Assembly: GCA_031216915.1 (NCBI GenBank) | Contig: CM062297.1 | Coordinates: 829,028,786-829,092,785, forward strand | DNA length: 64,000 bases | Direction: 5' to 3' | Source of the DNA: Pictodentalium vernedei | Lineage: Eukaryota > Mollusca > Scaphopoda > Dentaliida > Dentaliidae | Shown: positions 33,513 to 44,665 of the stretch, in pieces | Position numbering within the stretch: the first letter of the stretch is position 1 | Layout of the letters: each line of letters opens with the position of its first letter | The notes under the pieces: model-generated | Seen by the model: only the letters and a program-made list of their open reading frames with translations | Databases searched by the model: none | Told to the model about the DNA's origin: nothing | Translations under genes and position numbers: made by a program

Positions 33513-34075
33513 AACTTCAATACACTCAGTTCCGAGATGCTCCTGCTTAGTAATTTCCTGCTTGTAGAAGTCTGCATTTAACCAACCGCAGAAGGCATCC
33601 ACACCACCAATTACCTCAGTACCAGAAGCAAAATGTTTCCCTCGCAAGTGTGATTTGAGTTTTAGGAAGTGGTGGAGGTCGATGAGGGTAAAGGAGAATG
33701 ATGGAGTATTTCAAAGCCGCATTTTGCTGGTGCATCAGCTGCCATTTGAGAGGTGTGACATTGTCTTAAATCAGAAGCAACCATACACGGAGTCTTTCAC
33801 GCCGTTTTTCTTTGATAGTTTCTCCCAGCTAGCTTAATTCAGTGGCATAATGCTATCCATTTATGGTGTAACCTTTAATCAGATAGTCAACCATAATTAC
33901 ATCATTGCTGACCTTGAATGCTGAAGTACCACCTTGCCAACAGGTGGCGCCGTCTTGCATTTCTTTGTTAGGTGTTACCGGGGTGTTTCGACTGCTAGGC
34001 TTGAAGTTTTAACACTGGATCAAAGTAATGGACCAGTGTCATTCTGAGTTACAATTCTTTAAACGATGTCTTGAA
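33470..34075 (-). pseudogene. mariner-family transposase relic (C-terminal half)
   Basis: Read on the minus strand with several frameshifts and stops, successive segments match the order of mariner transposases. VHYFDP is near 34030 and TIKEKRRERLRV near 33790-33820. DNVTPLKWQ, around the second catalytic Asp, is near 33750-33768. LKLKSHLRGKHFASGTEV follows at about 33612-33665, and then FYKQEI..EH...CIEV near 33500. Mariner enzymes cut and paste DNA at TA sites using a DD34D triad. The first Asp region is badly decayed, the N-terminal DNA-binding domain is missing and no terminal repeats are seen. The 3' end is overrun by a hairpin. This is a dead, old copy; the family call is firm, the subfamily not. 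Confidence 0.75.
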
Positions 34076-34996
34076 ATTGTGCTGCCTACTAGAATAAGAA
34101 ACAAGTATTGACTTTAACCATAACGGTGAATGCTAATACTATATTTATGGGATATTGTCGTTGCTGGGTTTATTTTCACTGGGGGAATATCATTGTCCAC
34201 CTAAAGAGTAAATTTGACAAAACGGCTATAGTTAGCGGGATATAAATTAAAATTGGATCTCTCTGTTCTGTGATGAAGACAAATGTTGCGAATTTCCGAC
34301 AAAGCTGTTCCCATTTTCGATCTAAATAGAAATTTAATGTAAAGTGTCCCGTCTTTCATGGTAATTACCACGTTATGAGGGAAATAAAAACCCATTTGAT
34401 TACATTTGGAAATGATCTTCGCTTCACAAAAGACCGTGAAACATGCCTTCGCATAACAAAGCAACCCATCGGGGACTAGTTCGAGATGTTACAAATGCGA
34501 GTGCGAACAAACCTCTGAATTGTCACTCTCATTTTGGCGTGTCTTTCTATAAATCGCAACATTCATTGCTCGAATGTCTCTATTTAGAGATTTTGAGGGT
34601 GTGAAGTATTTGATTTAACTTAAAACCTGCGCAGGAACATTAAACAATAAACGATCTGCCGTGAATAATGATTTCTGTTTATTTTCTGTAACCCTTCCAA
34701 AACTGTGCTCCCGAATGGTATTGTCCAAACGAATATACCTTATATAAAATTGGGCGAATTCATTTTGTATTCAAAGGGACGTTCGGTAATAATTTAATCA
34801 CACAACCCTATAGGCCTGAGGATTAAATTATGGATGGGTTCCATTACAGATTTTATGCGTATTGTGGAATCTTTCTATCAAATGCCACCATTTTCTTTAC
34901 GCAGACCCGAAGCCAGAATATCAAATTTTTCAACATGATAGAGCGAGAGTTAAAACTTTCTGATAGTGTTCCCTGGTCGTTGCCCGGGGGTGTGAA
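34076..34996. other. Unassigned interval
   Basis: No recognised gene. The block gacccgaagccagaatatc to gcgagagttaaaactttctg (34903-34970) resembles 1555-1625 and is probably an old dispersed repeat. Confidence 0.35.
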
Positions 34997-35004
34997 CATG
35001 AAAC

Positions 35005-35688
35005 CAGGGCTGGGAGGAGTTACAATTTTCTTTAACACGTTAACGTGTTAAATAATTCTGCGTTAACGAGCAAAAAGACTTTAAATGTTAAAATGAACAG
35101 AATTTTAATAACTTCGGCCATTTTTATTACGTACAGTTCGTCTCTTGAGTTCCAATATGTTCTATGTGCCTACTGGCACATAGAACACATTGGAACTCAG
35201 GAGACGCGTAGTTAATATAGTTCTCGCAGATTATCGTAAATTCTAACATTCAGCGATGTTTTCATTTAAGAATACAATCGCTGCGGCCGTATCCATAGAA
35301 AGAGACATCCGCCGTTGCTCGAATACCAGTCCTTACACGGAAAATAGGTGTTCGGATGAAGCTCATATTGCTGTATCGCCAAATATCGGCGGGCCAACTT
35401 CGCCAACGTTGGAAGGAGGGCTTCATGGTCTCCAACAAATCAATGGGTCGTCTATAATTGACGGACATCTAAATTATTCGTGTTTTTCAATTTCGGTAAA
35501 TGGCGTAAAATTCGACGTCATCGGCACGCGCGATCCGGCTGGGGTAAACACAAGATAACGACGCAATGCTGCATATTATACAATTATAATCTTCAAAGTT
35601 AAAAGTTATTAACTTGGTTAAATTTTTTTAACGTTGTTAAAATAATTTAACACGTTAACGTTTGAAACGTTAACTGCTCCCAACCCTG
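35005..35688 (+). mobile_element. 684 bp hAT-like MITE, full copy with 8 bp target duplication
   Basis: The ends are cagggctgggaggagtta and taactgctcccaaccctg. The flanks catgaaac (34997-35004) and cttgaaac (35689-35696) match at 7 of 8 positions. The length is identical to the 26601 copy. The 66 bp hairpin lies at 35140-35206. An 8 bp duplication and CAGGG ends support hAT. Confidence 0.9.
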
Positions 35689-35718
35689 CTTGAAACCTAG
35701 CTCATTATACTTCTTTAA

Positions 35719-35868
35719 CACCTAACCTAACGAATCGGACGGCATCCGTCCGCGTAATTTCCCAATTGAGAAGTTAAAAAAATTAAAATTTCGGCAAAAC
35801 TATATCACGTGAACCCATCATTGGAACGAGTTCCTTTTCAATGAGATTTCACATGATATGGTCGGAAA
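35719..35868. mobile_element. TTAA MITE, subtype B, degraded
   Basis: TTAA at 35715-35718 is followed by cacctaacctaacg. The core keeps atatcacgtgaacccatcat, tggaacgag and tcaatgagatttcacatgat. The right end is not identifiable. Confidence 0.5.
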
Positions 35869-36595
35869 TGATTGTTTATTGTAATTTTAAAGACTTTCGT
35901 TTAACGAAAATATTTTTTTAAAGTAATAACACACGCAATGTTGTCGTGCACACGATAAATCGATCGTCATACATTTGCAACCAGAGCTTTCAAACAAAGG
36001 ATATTTGAAACATAAGGTTATATTTGTATAATGAAAATTGCACTTTCGCCAAATAGTAATTTTTTTAAAATTAGCGGCCAATAATTTCCCACACAAACAA
36101 CATAATTTTCCGAGAGATAAGGTTAGGGGGAGCAGTTTCCTCAACCAGCTTCAGATCCGTCTTCACGTACAGAGGTTATGCTCAGCTTTTTGAAAGGATA
36201 AACCCAACTGTAAGTGGAACGCTGACAATATGAAAACATTTCATATTCAATGCTTTTTGAGAGAAGAAAATCAAATACATTTGTGCTGTTTTTGAGAGAA
36301 GTGGCAGCCGAAATAGTATTTTTAAAAGTATATCGTAAATTTGGACGTGGACGACGTAAATAAGATAATGATTGATGCCCAATCCTGAATATTTCATAAT
36401 TTGTTTATGTATGCTTAATTGTGCTTATTTTTTTCTATTTTCTCATTTTTAGCTGTGTATTTTTATTGTAAATGTTTTGCATCAATTTTTCATTTTATAT
36501 TTTTATTTCTTATTTATAGGTAGGTTTCGTAAGTTTGTAATCCCGTCATGAAATTCCGTCCAGCTAAAAATCCAATCAGTTACAAACATGGAATA
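35869..36595. other. Unassigned interval
   Basis: No recognised gene or repeat family. Confidence 0.35.
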
Positions 36596-36603
36596 TCTCA
36601 GTA

Positions 36604-37022
36604 GGTGTCGTGTACTTTCGCCTACAGTGCACTTTCGCCTACAAAATTATCAGGTAAAAGTGTAGAAGAAAGTGCACTAATTGAGGTATAGGGATTTGTA
36701 GCTAATAACCTGCTCTACCCACAATAAATGGACTGACCGATCATTCATTCCCAGCATTTTCTTTTTTTTTCTCCACGAAAACGGCAATTCCGTGAACTTG
36801 ACCAGAGACTTCAAAGACTCAAAGATCAGTTATCTTCAGGGCAAAAGTCACCTCTACAGTTTCTTGATGCAGCTGGCCACCTGGTAAAGTTGGGATATTA
36901 ACTTAATGGATTCTTGTAAGAACAAGTTTAGAACATCATATACGATGTGGATTTATTATTTGTCAATAAAACCTTGCAAATATGAATAATAACACTCATA
37001 TTTGTATTGAGACTAGAGAGCA

Positions 37023-37094
<72 letters not shown>

Positions 37095-37381
37095 ATTGTA
37101 TCGATTTTTGCCAATAAAATCTATGAATATGAATATTATTGGAACCCCTCTCTCCCTCTCTCTCCCTCTCTCTCTCTCTCGCTCTCTCTCTCTTTTCTCT
37201 CTCTCTCTCTCTCACTCTCTCTCCCTCTCTCTAAATCACCAAACGGTCAATCGATTTTATTGTGAGGAGAGCAGGTAATTAGCTACTAATCCCTATACCT
37301 TAGTTAGTGCTCTTTCGCCTACACTTTTACCTGATAATTTTTGTAGGCGAATGTGCACTGTAGGCGAAAGTGCACTGAACC
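36604..37381. mobile_element. 778 bp inverted-repeat element with 8 bp target duplication and GA/CT core
   Basis: The exact 8 bp tctcagta flanks it (36596-36603 and 37382-37389). The ends, ggtgtcgtgtactttcgcc and its imperfect inverse ggcgaaagtgcactgaacc, start inverted repeats of about 115 bp that include cgcctacagtgcactttcgc. The interior has a long (GA)n facing a long (CT)n. The 8 bp duplication suggests hAT or a similar superfamily; no transposase is present. Confidence 0.85.
37018..37231. repeat. Inverted pair of GA and CT microsatellites
   Basis: (GA)n occupies about 37018-37091 and (CT)n about 37145-37231, separated by 50 bp with aatatgaatattat-type sequence also present to the left of the GA run (about 36979-37005). 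The two tracts are complementary, so the interior can fold into a large stem. Open frames here are low-complexity Arg/Glu or Ser/Leu and are not genes. Confidence 0.9.
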
Positions 37382-37591
37382 TCTCAGTATATAGATGTCA
37401 ATGACCACTGTACGTATACTACCTTTGGTTCATATCTGGTAATTTATATGATTTAGATCTCAAATATGACCCCTCCCTGCCCAACGTCCTACCGAATTTT
37501 CCACTGATAACGTTGTGTTTGACACGTGGCATTGTTATTTGATATCAATGTTCTCAGAGCTCTCTATATCTTTTATTCTATCATGTATATA

Positions 37592-37848
37592 CAGTACGTG
37601 GAGAGTGTATTATCACTAAATCACCCGCAGAGTGGAGATTCCACCCGAGGAATAATTGCAAATTTGTTGCAAAGCATAACCAGGACCAGCAAAGTTTCAG
37701 CCAATGGACCTCCGGGTTAAACCCGGAGGTCCATTGGATGAAACATTGCTTGTGTTTTTTGTCCATATGTACAAAATTTGAAAGTTATAGCTTGGGTGAT
37801 AACTTCACTCTGCGGGTGATTTAGTTACAATCCACTCTCCACGTACTG
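37592..37848 (+). mobile_element. 257 bp TA-flanked MITE, copy 1
   Basis: TA lies on both sides. The ends cagtacgtggagagtg and cactctccacgtactg form an inverted repeat, and the whole element folds around ggacctccgggttaaacccg and its complement near 37706-37736. TA duplications and CAGT ends fit Tc1/mariner-type mobilisation. The copy at 49245-49501 has exactly the same length. Confidence 0.9.
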
Positions 37849-38147
37849 TACCAACAACATGGTGTTATATTATACAAATTAACATTTTATAGTGTGTGTG
37901 ATATGATAGCAAGCTTTTCTTAATGTTATCGTTGAAATTCTAACCCTCCCCGGTTCTTATTTTTAAAACCCACCGCACCCTAACCTCCAGACTTCCGTGT
38001 ATTCGAACCAACTTGTACTGTTTCCTTCCTTGTTCAGGATAAATCGTCTCCGAATTAGTTCTCTTTTATCTGAACTTTTGGCTGTTTAAACATTGTTTGC
38101 TCTGTTAACATATAGCTCTCTACATTTATATTTTACTCTCTGTTCTG

Positions 38148-38681
38148 TTACACGCTTGTTTTATGCAATCATCCCATCTACAGCGACACTAAACCATGCG
38201 GAAAATGAAAATCTGAACGGAAATCGTTGACGGACTATTTTTAAAATAGAAGCGAGATATCGCTAGAATTTTCTACAAATCGTGCAACGTAATTACAGTT
38301 TGAATCGCTAGCGATAGCTGAAAATCATCCCCTGAGTTCATATGTGTTCTATGTGCCAGTGGGCACATAGAACACATTGGAACACAGGGGAAGAAATGGT
38401 AACACGAGTCCCCTTCGCAAATATGGTTGACGATAAAATGTTTTGTTTTTGTTAATAGTTGTCAAGTGAATTGCTGAGTGTCCTTCTAATAATTGTTTTT
38501 ATAGACGTAAAGGCATGTAATAAACACAGAACGAAACTCGTGTGAATGGGTTAATCGATAAGGCACTTGTGCCATTGCTGAAGGATAAAACTCGAGGTCT
38601 GCGGCCTCTCGTTTTATCCTTCCGCGTTGGCACTCGTGTCATATCGATTAACCCATTCACACGCGTATGCCGTTCTGTGTA
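38148..38681 (+). mobile_element. Composite three-hairpin element, copy 4
   Basis: It runs from ttacacgcttgttttatgca to gccgttctgtgta with the same landmarks as copy 2. The first small hairpin is reduced (the gttccgcacatatgtgcgg core is deleted). The 66 bp hairpin (38331-38397) has unpaired changes, and the last hairpin retains ggtctgcggcctc in its loop. Confidence 0.8.
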
Positions 38682-38732
38682 TTTATAAATACATCCCTCA
38701 TTCTTTCTTTAAAGATGGGATTGAAGGTATTA

Positions 38733-39117
38733 TTTATTTATTATTTACTTATTTTTGTTTAAGGTCACATACTTATGCAGAATTGCTAATCATGACCGTG
38801 ACAGTTTTACGAGTGGAGGAAGCCGGAGTACCCAGAGAGAACCACCGAGCAACGACGAGCAGCTGCCAGCTCCCCGACATCGTAACTCCGCACTGCAGCA
38901 CAGGCAGGGTTAGAATGGTTGAAGACATGCGCAGCTTCGACGTACAGTACGCCTTAGTACACGGGGTCATCGTGCCCCCATGTGGACAATGGGAGTTAAG
39001 TGCCTTGCCCAAGGACACAGCGCGGGAGTCCGAATCGATCGCTCAGACATTCGAGGACAAACCGGGCTCGATGTTGCTTAACTTCGGTGATCTGACCAAA
39101 ACCTCCACCGCGCCCCC
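38733..39117 (-). mobile_element. Full-length 5S rRNA-headed SINE with 13 bp target duplication
   Basis: The exact repeat attgaaggtatta flanks it at 38720-38732 and 39118-39130. In reverse it begins gggggcgcggtggaggtttt. It continues into a 5S rRNA-like stretch (gatcaccgaagttaagcaac then atcgagcccggttt, about 39055-39100), and the common SINE body (gtccttgggcaaggcactta, gcagtgcggagttacg) follows. It ends in the A/T-rich tail. The 5S internal control region would serve as the Pol III promoter. A 173-codon open frame on the other strand is a chance by-product. The 5S-like part is shorter than in the 5500 copy. Confidence 0.9.
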
Positions 39118-39228
39118 ATTGAAGGTATTAAATAATTTTCAGACATAGTACGCGAGGTTTGGGTTATCACTCAAACACCATGGTTGTGGAGATTCCACAA
39201 TTCAATAACTTCTCCTACACGCTAAAGT

Positions 39229-39336
39229 CAGTTGGGTTAAAAATTAACCCAAATCAACTAGGTTGAGTGAATGTGAACCAAAGTGGGTTCACATGCACTC
39301 AACCCAGTTTATTTGGGGTGATTATAACCAAACTGA
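39229..39336. repeat. Inverted-repeat element with gttgggttaa ends, copy 2
   Basis: cagttgggttaaaaattaac, caaatcaac and gttgagtgaatgtgaacc pair with the right half (gggttcacatgcactcaacc, then tttggggtgattataacc). It is related to 755-897. Confidence 0.6.
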
Positions 39337-39716
39337 TTTTACGATGAAGTCCGTGATGAATAAAAGAACACAAGGCGAGGTTCTGCTAGTCGATCTTCGG
39401 GTTACCGGCAATCTACTGTCAGAAACTCTGGTCGTATTATTTCACGTTTTTCGCATAATATCAGTTATTATTCTAGAGGAAGTCCCATCCCCAGAGTGTT
39501 TTCACCAAAGGCTTGAGATATTATTATTTGGCATGTAAGCTCCACTCCACGTTGATGCTTTAGGGGAAATACACCGGAGCATTGTAAAGTATAATTTACA
39601 CATCACAGATTACTAATACGGTTCATCGCACAGATTTCTGTTGACAAGGTACAGTACTGTGATCACAAAGGTGGGAACGTTCTCGAGCCGATCGCGAGCT
39701 AACCGAGATTTCATAG
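39337..39716. other. Unassigned interval
   Basis: No recognised gene or repeat family. Confidence 0.35.
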
Positions 39717-39875
39717 AGAGTAATCAATTTGTTTTGAGCGTTACGGTAAATAATTCATCGAGAGACGGGACGTGAGTAAACCACGAGGGCGTAGCCTCGT
39801 GATTTACTCACGTCCCGTCTCTCGGTGAATTATTTACCGTAACGCTCAAAACAAATCGATTACTCTGTTTATTAC
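39717..39875. repeat. Hairpin element with agagtaatc ends, copy 2
   Basis: Arms of about 72 bp are almost perfect: agagtaatcaatttgttttg and gcgttacggtaaataattca pair with tgaattatttaccgtaacgc and caaaacaaatcgattactct. The loop stem is ccacgagggcgtagcctcgtg. The outer end tctgtttattacat matches 4416-4580. Confidence 0.85.
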
Positions 39876-40910
39876 ATGACATTTGGAATAAAGAGGTCTT
39901 TTACTATAATAATTCAACCCAAACTATTGTCAGATATAATCCAATTTAGTGTAAACACGGAAACATTTCTAAGATTAGCAGGAAGGAAATACGAAATAGT
40001 CCTGTCTCGAGGCGAATTATATATCGTAACTTGCCGTAAGAATGGGTCACTCTCTTTAGTAAATGACATTTTAGACCAAAATGTCTTTCATTAAAAATAA
40101 TTCAACACAAAATATTCGCAAATGCAACTCTGAAATACTTCTGAAATTAGCGCGTATGAATACATCACTTTCTGTGTCAAATCGTTGATTGGAAATGGCC
40201 CAGTTTTATTTTTGTGACTTTCGTTCGATATTTTACTATTTTATGTGGCGTTCCAGTCGCATTTGGGGAATGGCATTCAGCCATAAGATGAAACTTTTCT
40301 ATTTGAATTTTGTCAACTGTGCTAACGAACCTGTTCATAGAGGAAAGAAAGGATTTTTAAAAATATTCAGAAGGAAAAGAAAATTCATTTTAATTAACTG
40401 ATGTGGTGGCGTGGCTTATATACGTCAGTCGTTCCAAAGTTACAATTGAAGTGACATAATTCACTCGTGACATTACCACTTTTTAATCAACATTAAACCC
40501 AATGCAAAACGAACTGAGGAATGTAATAAACAAATAAAATAATCTCAAATCATGGCCGATCATGAAAAAACAAACAAAAACAGTATCTCAGAGTCACAAT
40601 TCTCACTTTTCTTTTTCAAAAATGGGATTCTACGGTGCTTTGGGGAGAGCAGAGGGAAAATAATTTCGACCGCATAGCGACCCAGCGATCCGATCGAAAT
40701 TCTCTATCCGCTTTCATGACCACAGTATGTAAGATCGGCGGCTGAAACGAGGCCCTTTGTCTTGTTTGTTCAGTCAGTCTCATCCTGTACCATCAACGGA
40801 ATACATCACCCATCCAGTTATCGTTATGGATTTGTTTGTATTAAACGGTCATGTTTCAGTTAGCCGACCAACGGATTCAACTGTAAGGCCATTTAGCCGA
40901 ACTTTGCTTG
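39876..40910. other. Unassigned interval
   Basis: No recognised gene. Short open frames at 39876-40094 and 40189-40401 show no motif. The block near 40665-40730 is an inverse relative of 30785-30842. Confidence 0.35.
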
Positions 40911-41662
40911 ACGCTTGCAACAACCAGTAGTATAATAATCAACCAGTAGTGTTGCTCAAGGAATATGATGAGCATCACTCTCAGAAGAAAAACGAATTTT
41001 AGAACTCAAAACGGTCAACTAGACGGAAATAAGCCACACATAATGATACAGCGACTGAAATGGGTGGATGAGAGAGAGACCTTCAGAGTTCGCCGGGGCC
41101 CTATTAAATATTATAATTGTAGACAACGCAGCAGATCACACGATTCCACCCCTTGAATACCACATTTTATCACCCATACGTTTTCTGGTATGATAGAACC
41201 TGGCAACTTATGCCTGTGGAAAGCAGTCTCTCAAATGCACAGCATTACTATAAATAATTTGCCAACTTTGAAATTACGTAAAGCCACAAATGCAGAAAGT
41301 GAATTAAACACCAGAAAATACGCACATCACATGAAATCATAAAGATACCTTTCCTCGCCGTATTGAACCCACGAAATGATGTTTGACCTGCAAAATGCCT
41401 TTAAATTTACGATAAAATGATAAAAAATCAATAAGGTGTACCCAAACTATGATTTGAGCGACCTCAAAAAATTTTCAAATTTTGTTGAAAAATTGTTGGT
41501 TTTCATGAATGTTTATTACACTACTGGTTAAATTTATTACACTACTGGTTGATTTGTATTACACTACTGGTTGATTATTACACTACTGGCTAATTTTTAT
41601 TACACTACTGGTTAATATTACACTGCTGGTTGATTATTACACTACTGGTTGTAACAACGTTT
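40911..41662. mobile_element. Candidate fold-back element with caaccagtagt repeats at both ends
   Basis: The left end carries caaccagtagtataataatc followed by aaccagtagtg (about 40921-40953). The right end carries the inverse as a minisatellite ending gattattacactactggttg. The interior shows a 63-codon frame without motif. Subterminal repeats in inverted orientation are a fold-back feature. The target duplication is not clear (tgcaa against taacaa), so the boundaries are approximate. Confidence 0.45.
41510..41655 (+). repeat. Minisatellite, ttattacactactggt unit
   Basis: About eight copies of a 15-22 bp unit (attacactactggtt plus a short variable spacer), with one tgctgg and one ctggct variant. 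The constant core with variable short spacers superficially resembles a CRISPR array, but spacers are only 2-8 bp. Confidence 0.85.
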
Positions 41663-41687
41663 CTTATGATTTTTCACATAACATGAT

Positions 41688-41748
41688 TTATAACCCGGAG
41701 AGACTCCACTAGGGGAGAGTTTTAGTGAATATACACTCTCCGGGTATT
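41688..41748. repeat. Small hairpin
   Basis: aacccggagag pairs with ctctccgggta, and actccactaggggag forms an inner imperfect stem. Confidence 0.5.
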
Positions 41749-43080
41749 GTATAAAAAATAGTACTATTATTACATCCTTAGTACGGTAGAGTAAATGAGG
41801 ACAGAGAAGCACAAACGTACATTAATGATAAGATAATATCCGGAACAGTTTTAATATCAAGACAAGTATTCCCTCTCGCATAGAAAGCACCATTTTAAAA
41901 CACTTTAGTCCAATAAAAAGGGGTGTTGGTGTGGCGGAGGACGTCATAACCCGCTCCCCCATCTTGGTGCACACATATTCTTCGTGCTTCCATCGGAGTG
42001 TTGATTATGCATGTCGTTGCCTGAGTGCTAGAATGTTCTATGTCCCCTATGGGACATAGAACATTCTAGCACTTGCTCGGCGATGTGTTTGTAACAGACG
42101 GGGCCCAGAGAGCCCTTCGCAAAGAAAGGCACATAAAGTAAGCGAAAATAATTATACACTTGGATGTTCCCATTCAAGAACAGATCGCGACACCAAAAGC
42201 GCGGCGGGACCGGTGGTGGTGTTGTGGTGGGGGCAAGGGGACATCTATTCCTCTATTTTCCGATACACGTGCTACGTGCTTGAACAATACATTTTTTAAA
42301 AAAAGAGAGTATCCAACTATGTTAATATACAGGCGCACTGTAATATTTTATCTGGAAGTGTTAACAAATATAGTTACATTTTTTAAATGAATTTAACCTT
42401 CAGCCTGGTCAGTCCATTTCGTCTACTTAAACCATCTTCCAACCCAAGATGGTTGAAGTCGAAGAAACAGACCAAACAAAAATAAAGCGGTAACCCTGCC
42501 ACACCTCCTTTAACACCATTTGCCGCACCCATCAAAACCTGATAGTTAAGTTCTGAGGATCCATTTTTAAAGTTTCTAGTAACTGTTTACCCACCGGGCC
42601 GAGCCAAGGTTGGTACAGAGCGACTTGAACAATTGTGCCTAACTCTTTCATTGAGTTTTCACCCTCTGACTAAAACAGTCGTGTAAATATTAACTTAGCC
42701 TTCTTAGATCTGATGCGACAAATTTATCTCCCTCTACATTTGTATACCCCGACCATCTGAATTTATGTAATGTGTTCAGCAACTAGTGCAACGTCGATCG
42801 CCAACGATCAGACAATAGTCCCCCACGGTTGGGAGTGTCACCAAATTGTAGTCTTGTGTCTGATGAATGTAGAAAGATTGAAAGCACAGCACCAAGATAT
42901 CTCTGACCAACAGGGTGTGATATAAAAATGAAAACGATATGAAAAAACAAAGGTTACGCATCAGTGATGCCGGGTAGAGTTTTTTCAACGTGTAAAACTT
43001 GCCATTATACAACAAGTAGTGGACGATCGAGATCGGACTTGTTTTTGTAACTGACTTGTACTCCGACCTCATTATAATTA
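41749..43080. other. Unassigned interval
   Basis: Apart from the hairpin at 42027-42082, no gene or repeat family was recognised. Confidence 0.35.
42027..42082. repeat. Hairpin related to the gttctatgt hairpin
   Basis: agtgctagaatgttctatgt, cccc and tatggg pair with the inverse ending cattctagcact. It shares gttctatgt/acatagaac with the 66 bp module but differs in loop and outer stem. Confidence 0.75.
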
Positions 43081-44545
43081 CACGCAGTTTCCAACAAAAA
43101 TGTCTGCCAGTCGGCCATCTCGAATTTTTTTCCCCAAAAAATGACGTTCATGAAATATACATAATGTCTGATCAATGCTGAGAATGTGAAACAAAACCGT
43201 CAAAGTATCTCTGAGATACAGGTGGTAACAGGACAAACCAACACAATATATACAAATATGACTGAAAAAACTTAAGTTCGTCGAATTTACATAACATTTG
43301 CGAGAGAAACAAAAACCGCATGCTATGTGTTATTTATCTTATGCTGCTACATCTCCATACCACAAATTATTGAAATCGGGAATGTCGTTTAGAGGTTCTA
43401 GGCAGAAAACTAATTACATGCAATTTCCAACAAAAATGGCGGCCAGTCGGCCATATTTAACTTTCTTTTCAAAATTTATGCGCAGCAATATTACATAATG
43501 TCTGATCATTGCTGAAAATTTGAAACAAAAGAGTCAAAGCGTCTCTGAGATACAGGTGGTCATCGAAAACACACCAACATAATATATACAGAAATGGCTA
43601 AAAAAACTTAAGTTCGTCTAATTTGCACTATTTATGCCCGAGAAATACCTATGATATGTTATTTATCTTATGCTGCTATCCCTCCATAAATTATTGAAAT
43701 AGGAAAGGTCGTTTAGAAGTTCTTGGCAGAAGACTAATTACACCCAATTTCCAACAAAAATGACCTCCAGTCGGCCATCTTGAACTTTTTTTGCGGAAAA
43801 AATTGACGTGTGACATCTTTCCGTCATGTCTGATTAATGTTGAAAATTTAAAACGCCAACATTTAACCACCTCGGAGATACATGTGGTAATAGGACACAC
43901 CAACATAATATAAACAAAAATAGCTGAAAAAAGCCTAAGTGCGTCTAATTGGCACAATTTATGGGCGTGAGAGAATCCGTATTATATGTTGTTTATCTTA
44001 CGGTACTACACCTCCAAACCAAAAATTATTGAAATCGGAAAGGTCTTTTAGAAGTTCTGAGCAGAAAACTAATTACACGCAATTTCCAACAAAAATGGCC
44101 GCAAGTCGGCCATCATGTATATGTTATCGAAAAAAATTGACGTGCGTCATCTTTCCATAATGTCTGATCAATGTTGAAAGTTTGAAATGCGTATTTTCAA
44201 CAACCTAAAAGATACAGGTGGTAACAGGACACACCAACATAATATATACAAAAATGGCCGAAAAAACTTAAGTTCGTCGAATTTGCATAATTTGTGCACG
44301 TGAAAAAAAAGTATGATATGTTGTTTATCTTATATTGCTACAGCTACGTTCTAAAAATTATTGAAATCGGAAAGGTCATTTAGAAGTTCTATGCAGAAAG
44401 CTAAATGCAGGCAATTTCCAACAAAAACGACCACCAGTCGGCCATCTTGAATTTCTTTTTGACGTGTGCCATCTTTCCATAATGTCTGATTAATGTTGAA
44501 AATTTAAAACGCCAACATTCAACCATCTCGGAGACACACAGGTGG
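43081..44545 (+). repeat. Tandem array of a ~330 bp unit, four full copies and one partial
   Basis: Units start at about 43081, 43417, 43741, 44076 and 44408 (lengths 336, 324, 335 and 332 bp, then a partial). Each begins cacgcaatttccaacaaaaa then ccagtcggccat, and contains aatgtctgatcaatgttga, gagatacaggtggtaacagg, acaccaacataatatatac, aaaaaacttaagttcgtc and ttattgaaatcgg. Units differ from each other at many positions, so the array is not freshly amplified. No conserved reading frame spans units. It may be the tandem part of a larger element that ends at the gacaga microsatellite. Confidence 0.9.
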
Positions 44546-44552
44546 TTACACG

Positions 44553-44558
44553 TAAGAC

Positions 44559-44628
<70 letters not shown>

Positions 44629-44665
44629 GGACTTGCCTGCAGGCAGGCAGGCTGGCAGGCAGGCG
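44553..44665 (+). repeat. (ACAG)n microsatellite plus (CAGG)n
   Basis: About 19 copies of acag are followed by cctgcaggcaggcaggctgg-type repeats. It directly follows the truncated fifth 330 bp unit. Confidence 0.95.

Noticed and set aside
36928..37278. Arg/Glu-rich and Ser/Leu-rich proteins
   Set aside because: Translations of GA and CT microsatellites.
38627..39148. 173-codon open frame on the plus strand
   Set aside because: It runs through the end of a composite element and antisense through a SINE; similar frames recur in every SINE copy.
41510..41655. CRISPR-like array of repeats and spacers
   Set aside because: Spacers are 2-8 bp, the unit is 15-22 bp, there are no cas genes and the DNA is eukaryotic; it is a minisatellite.
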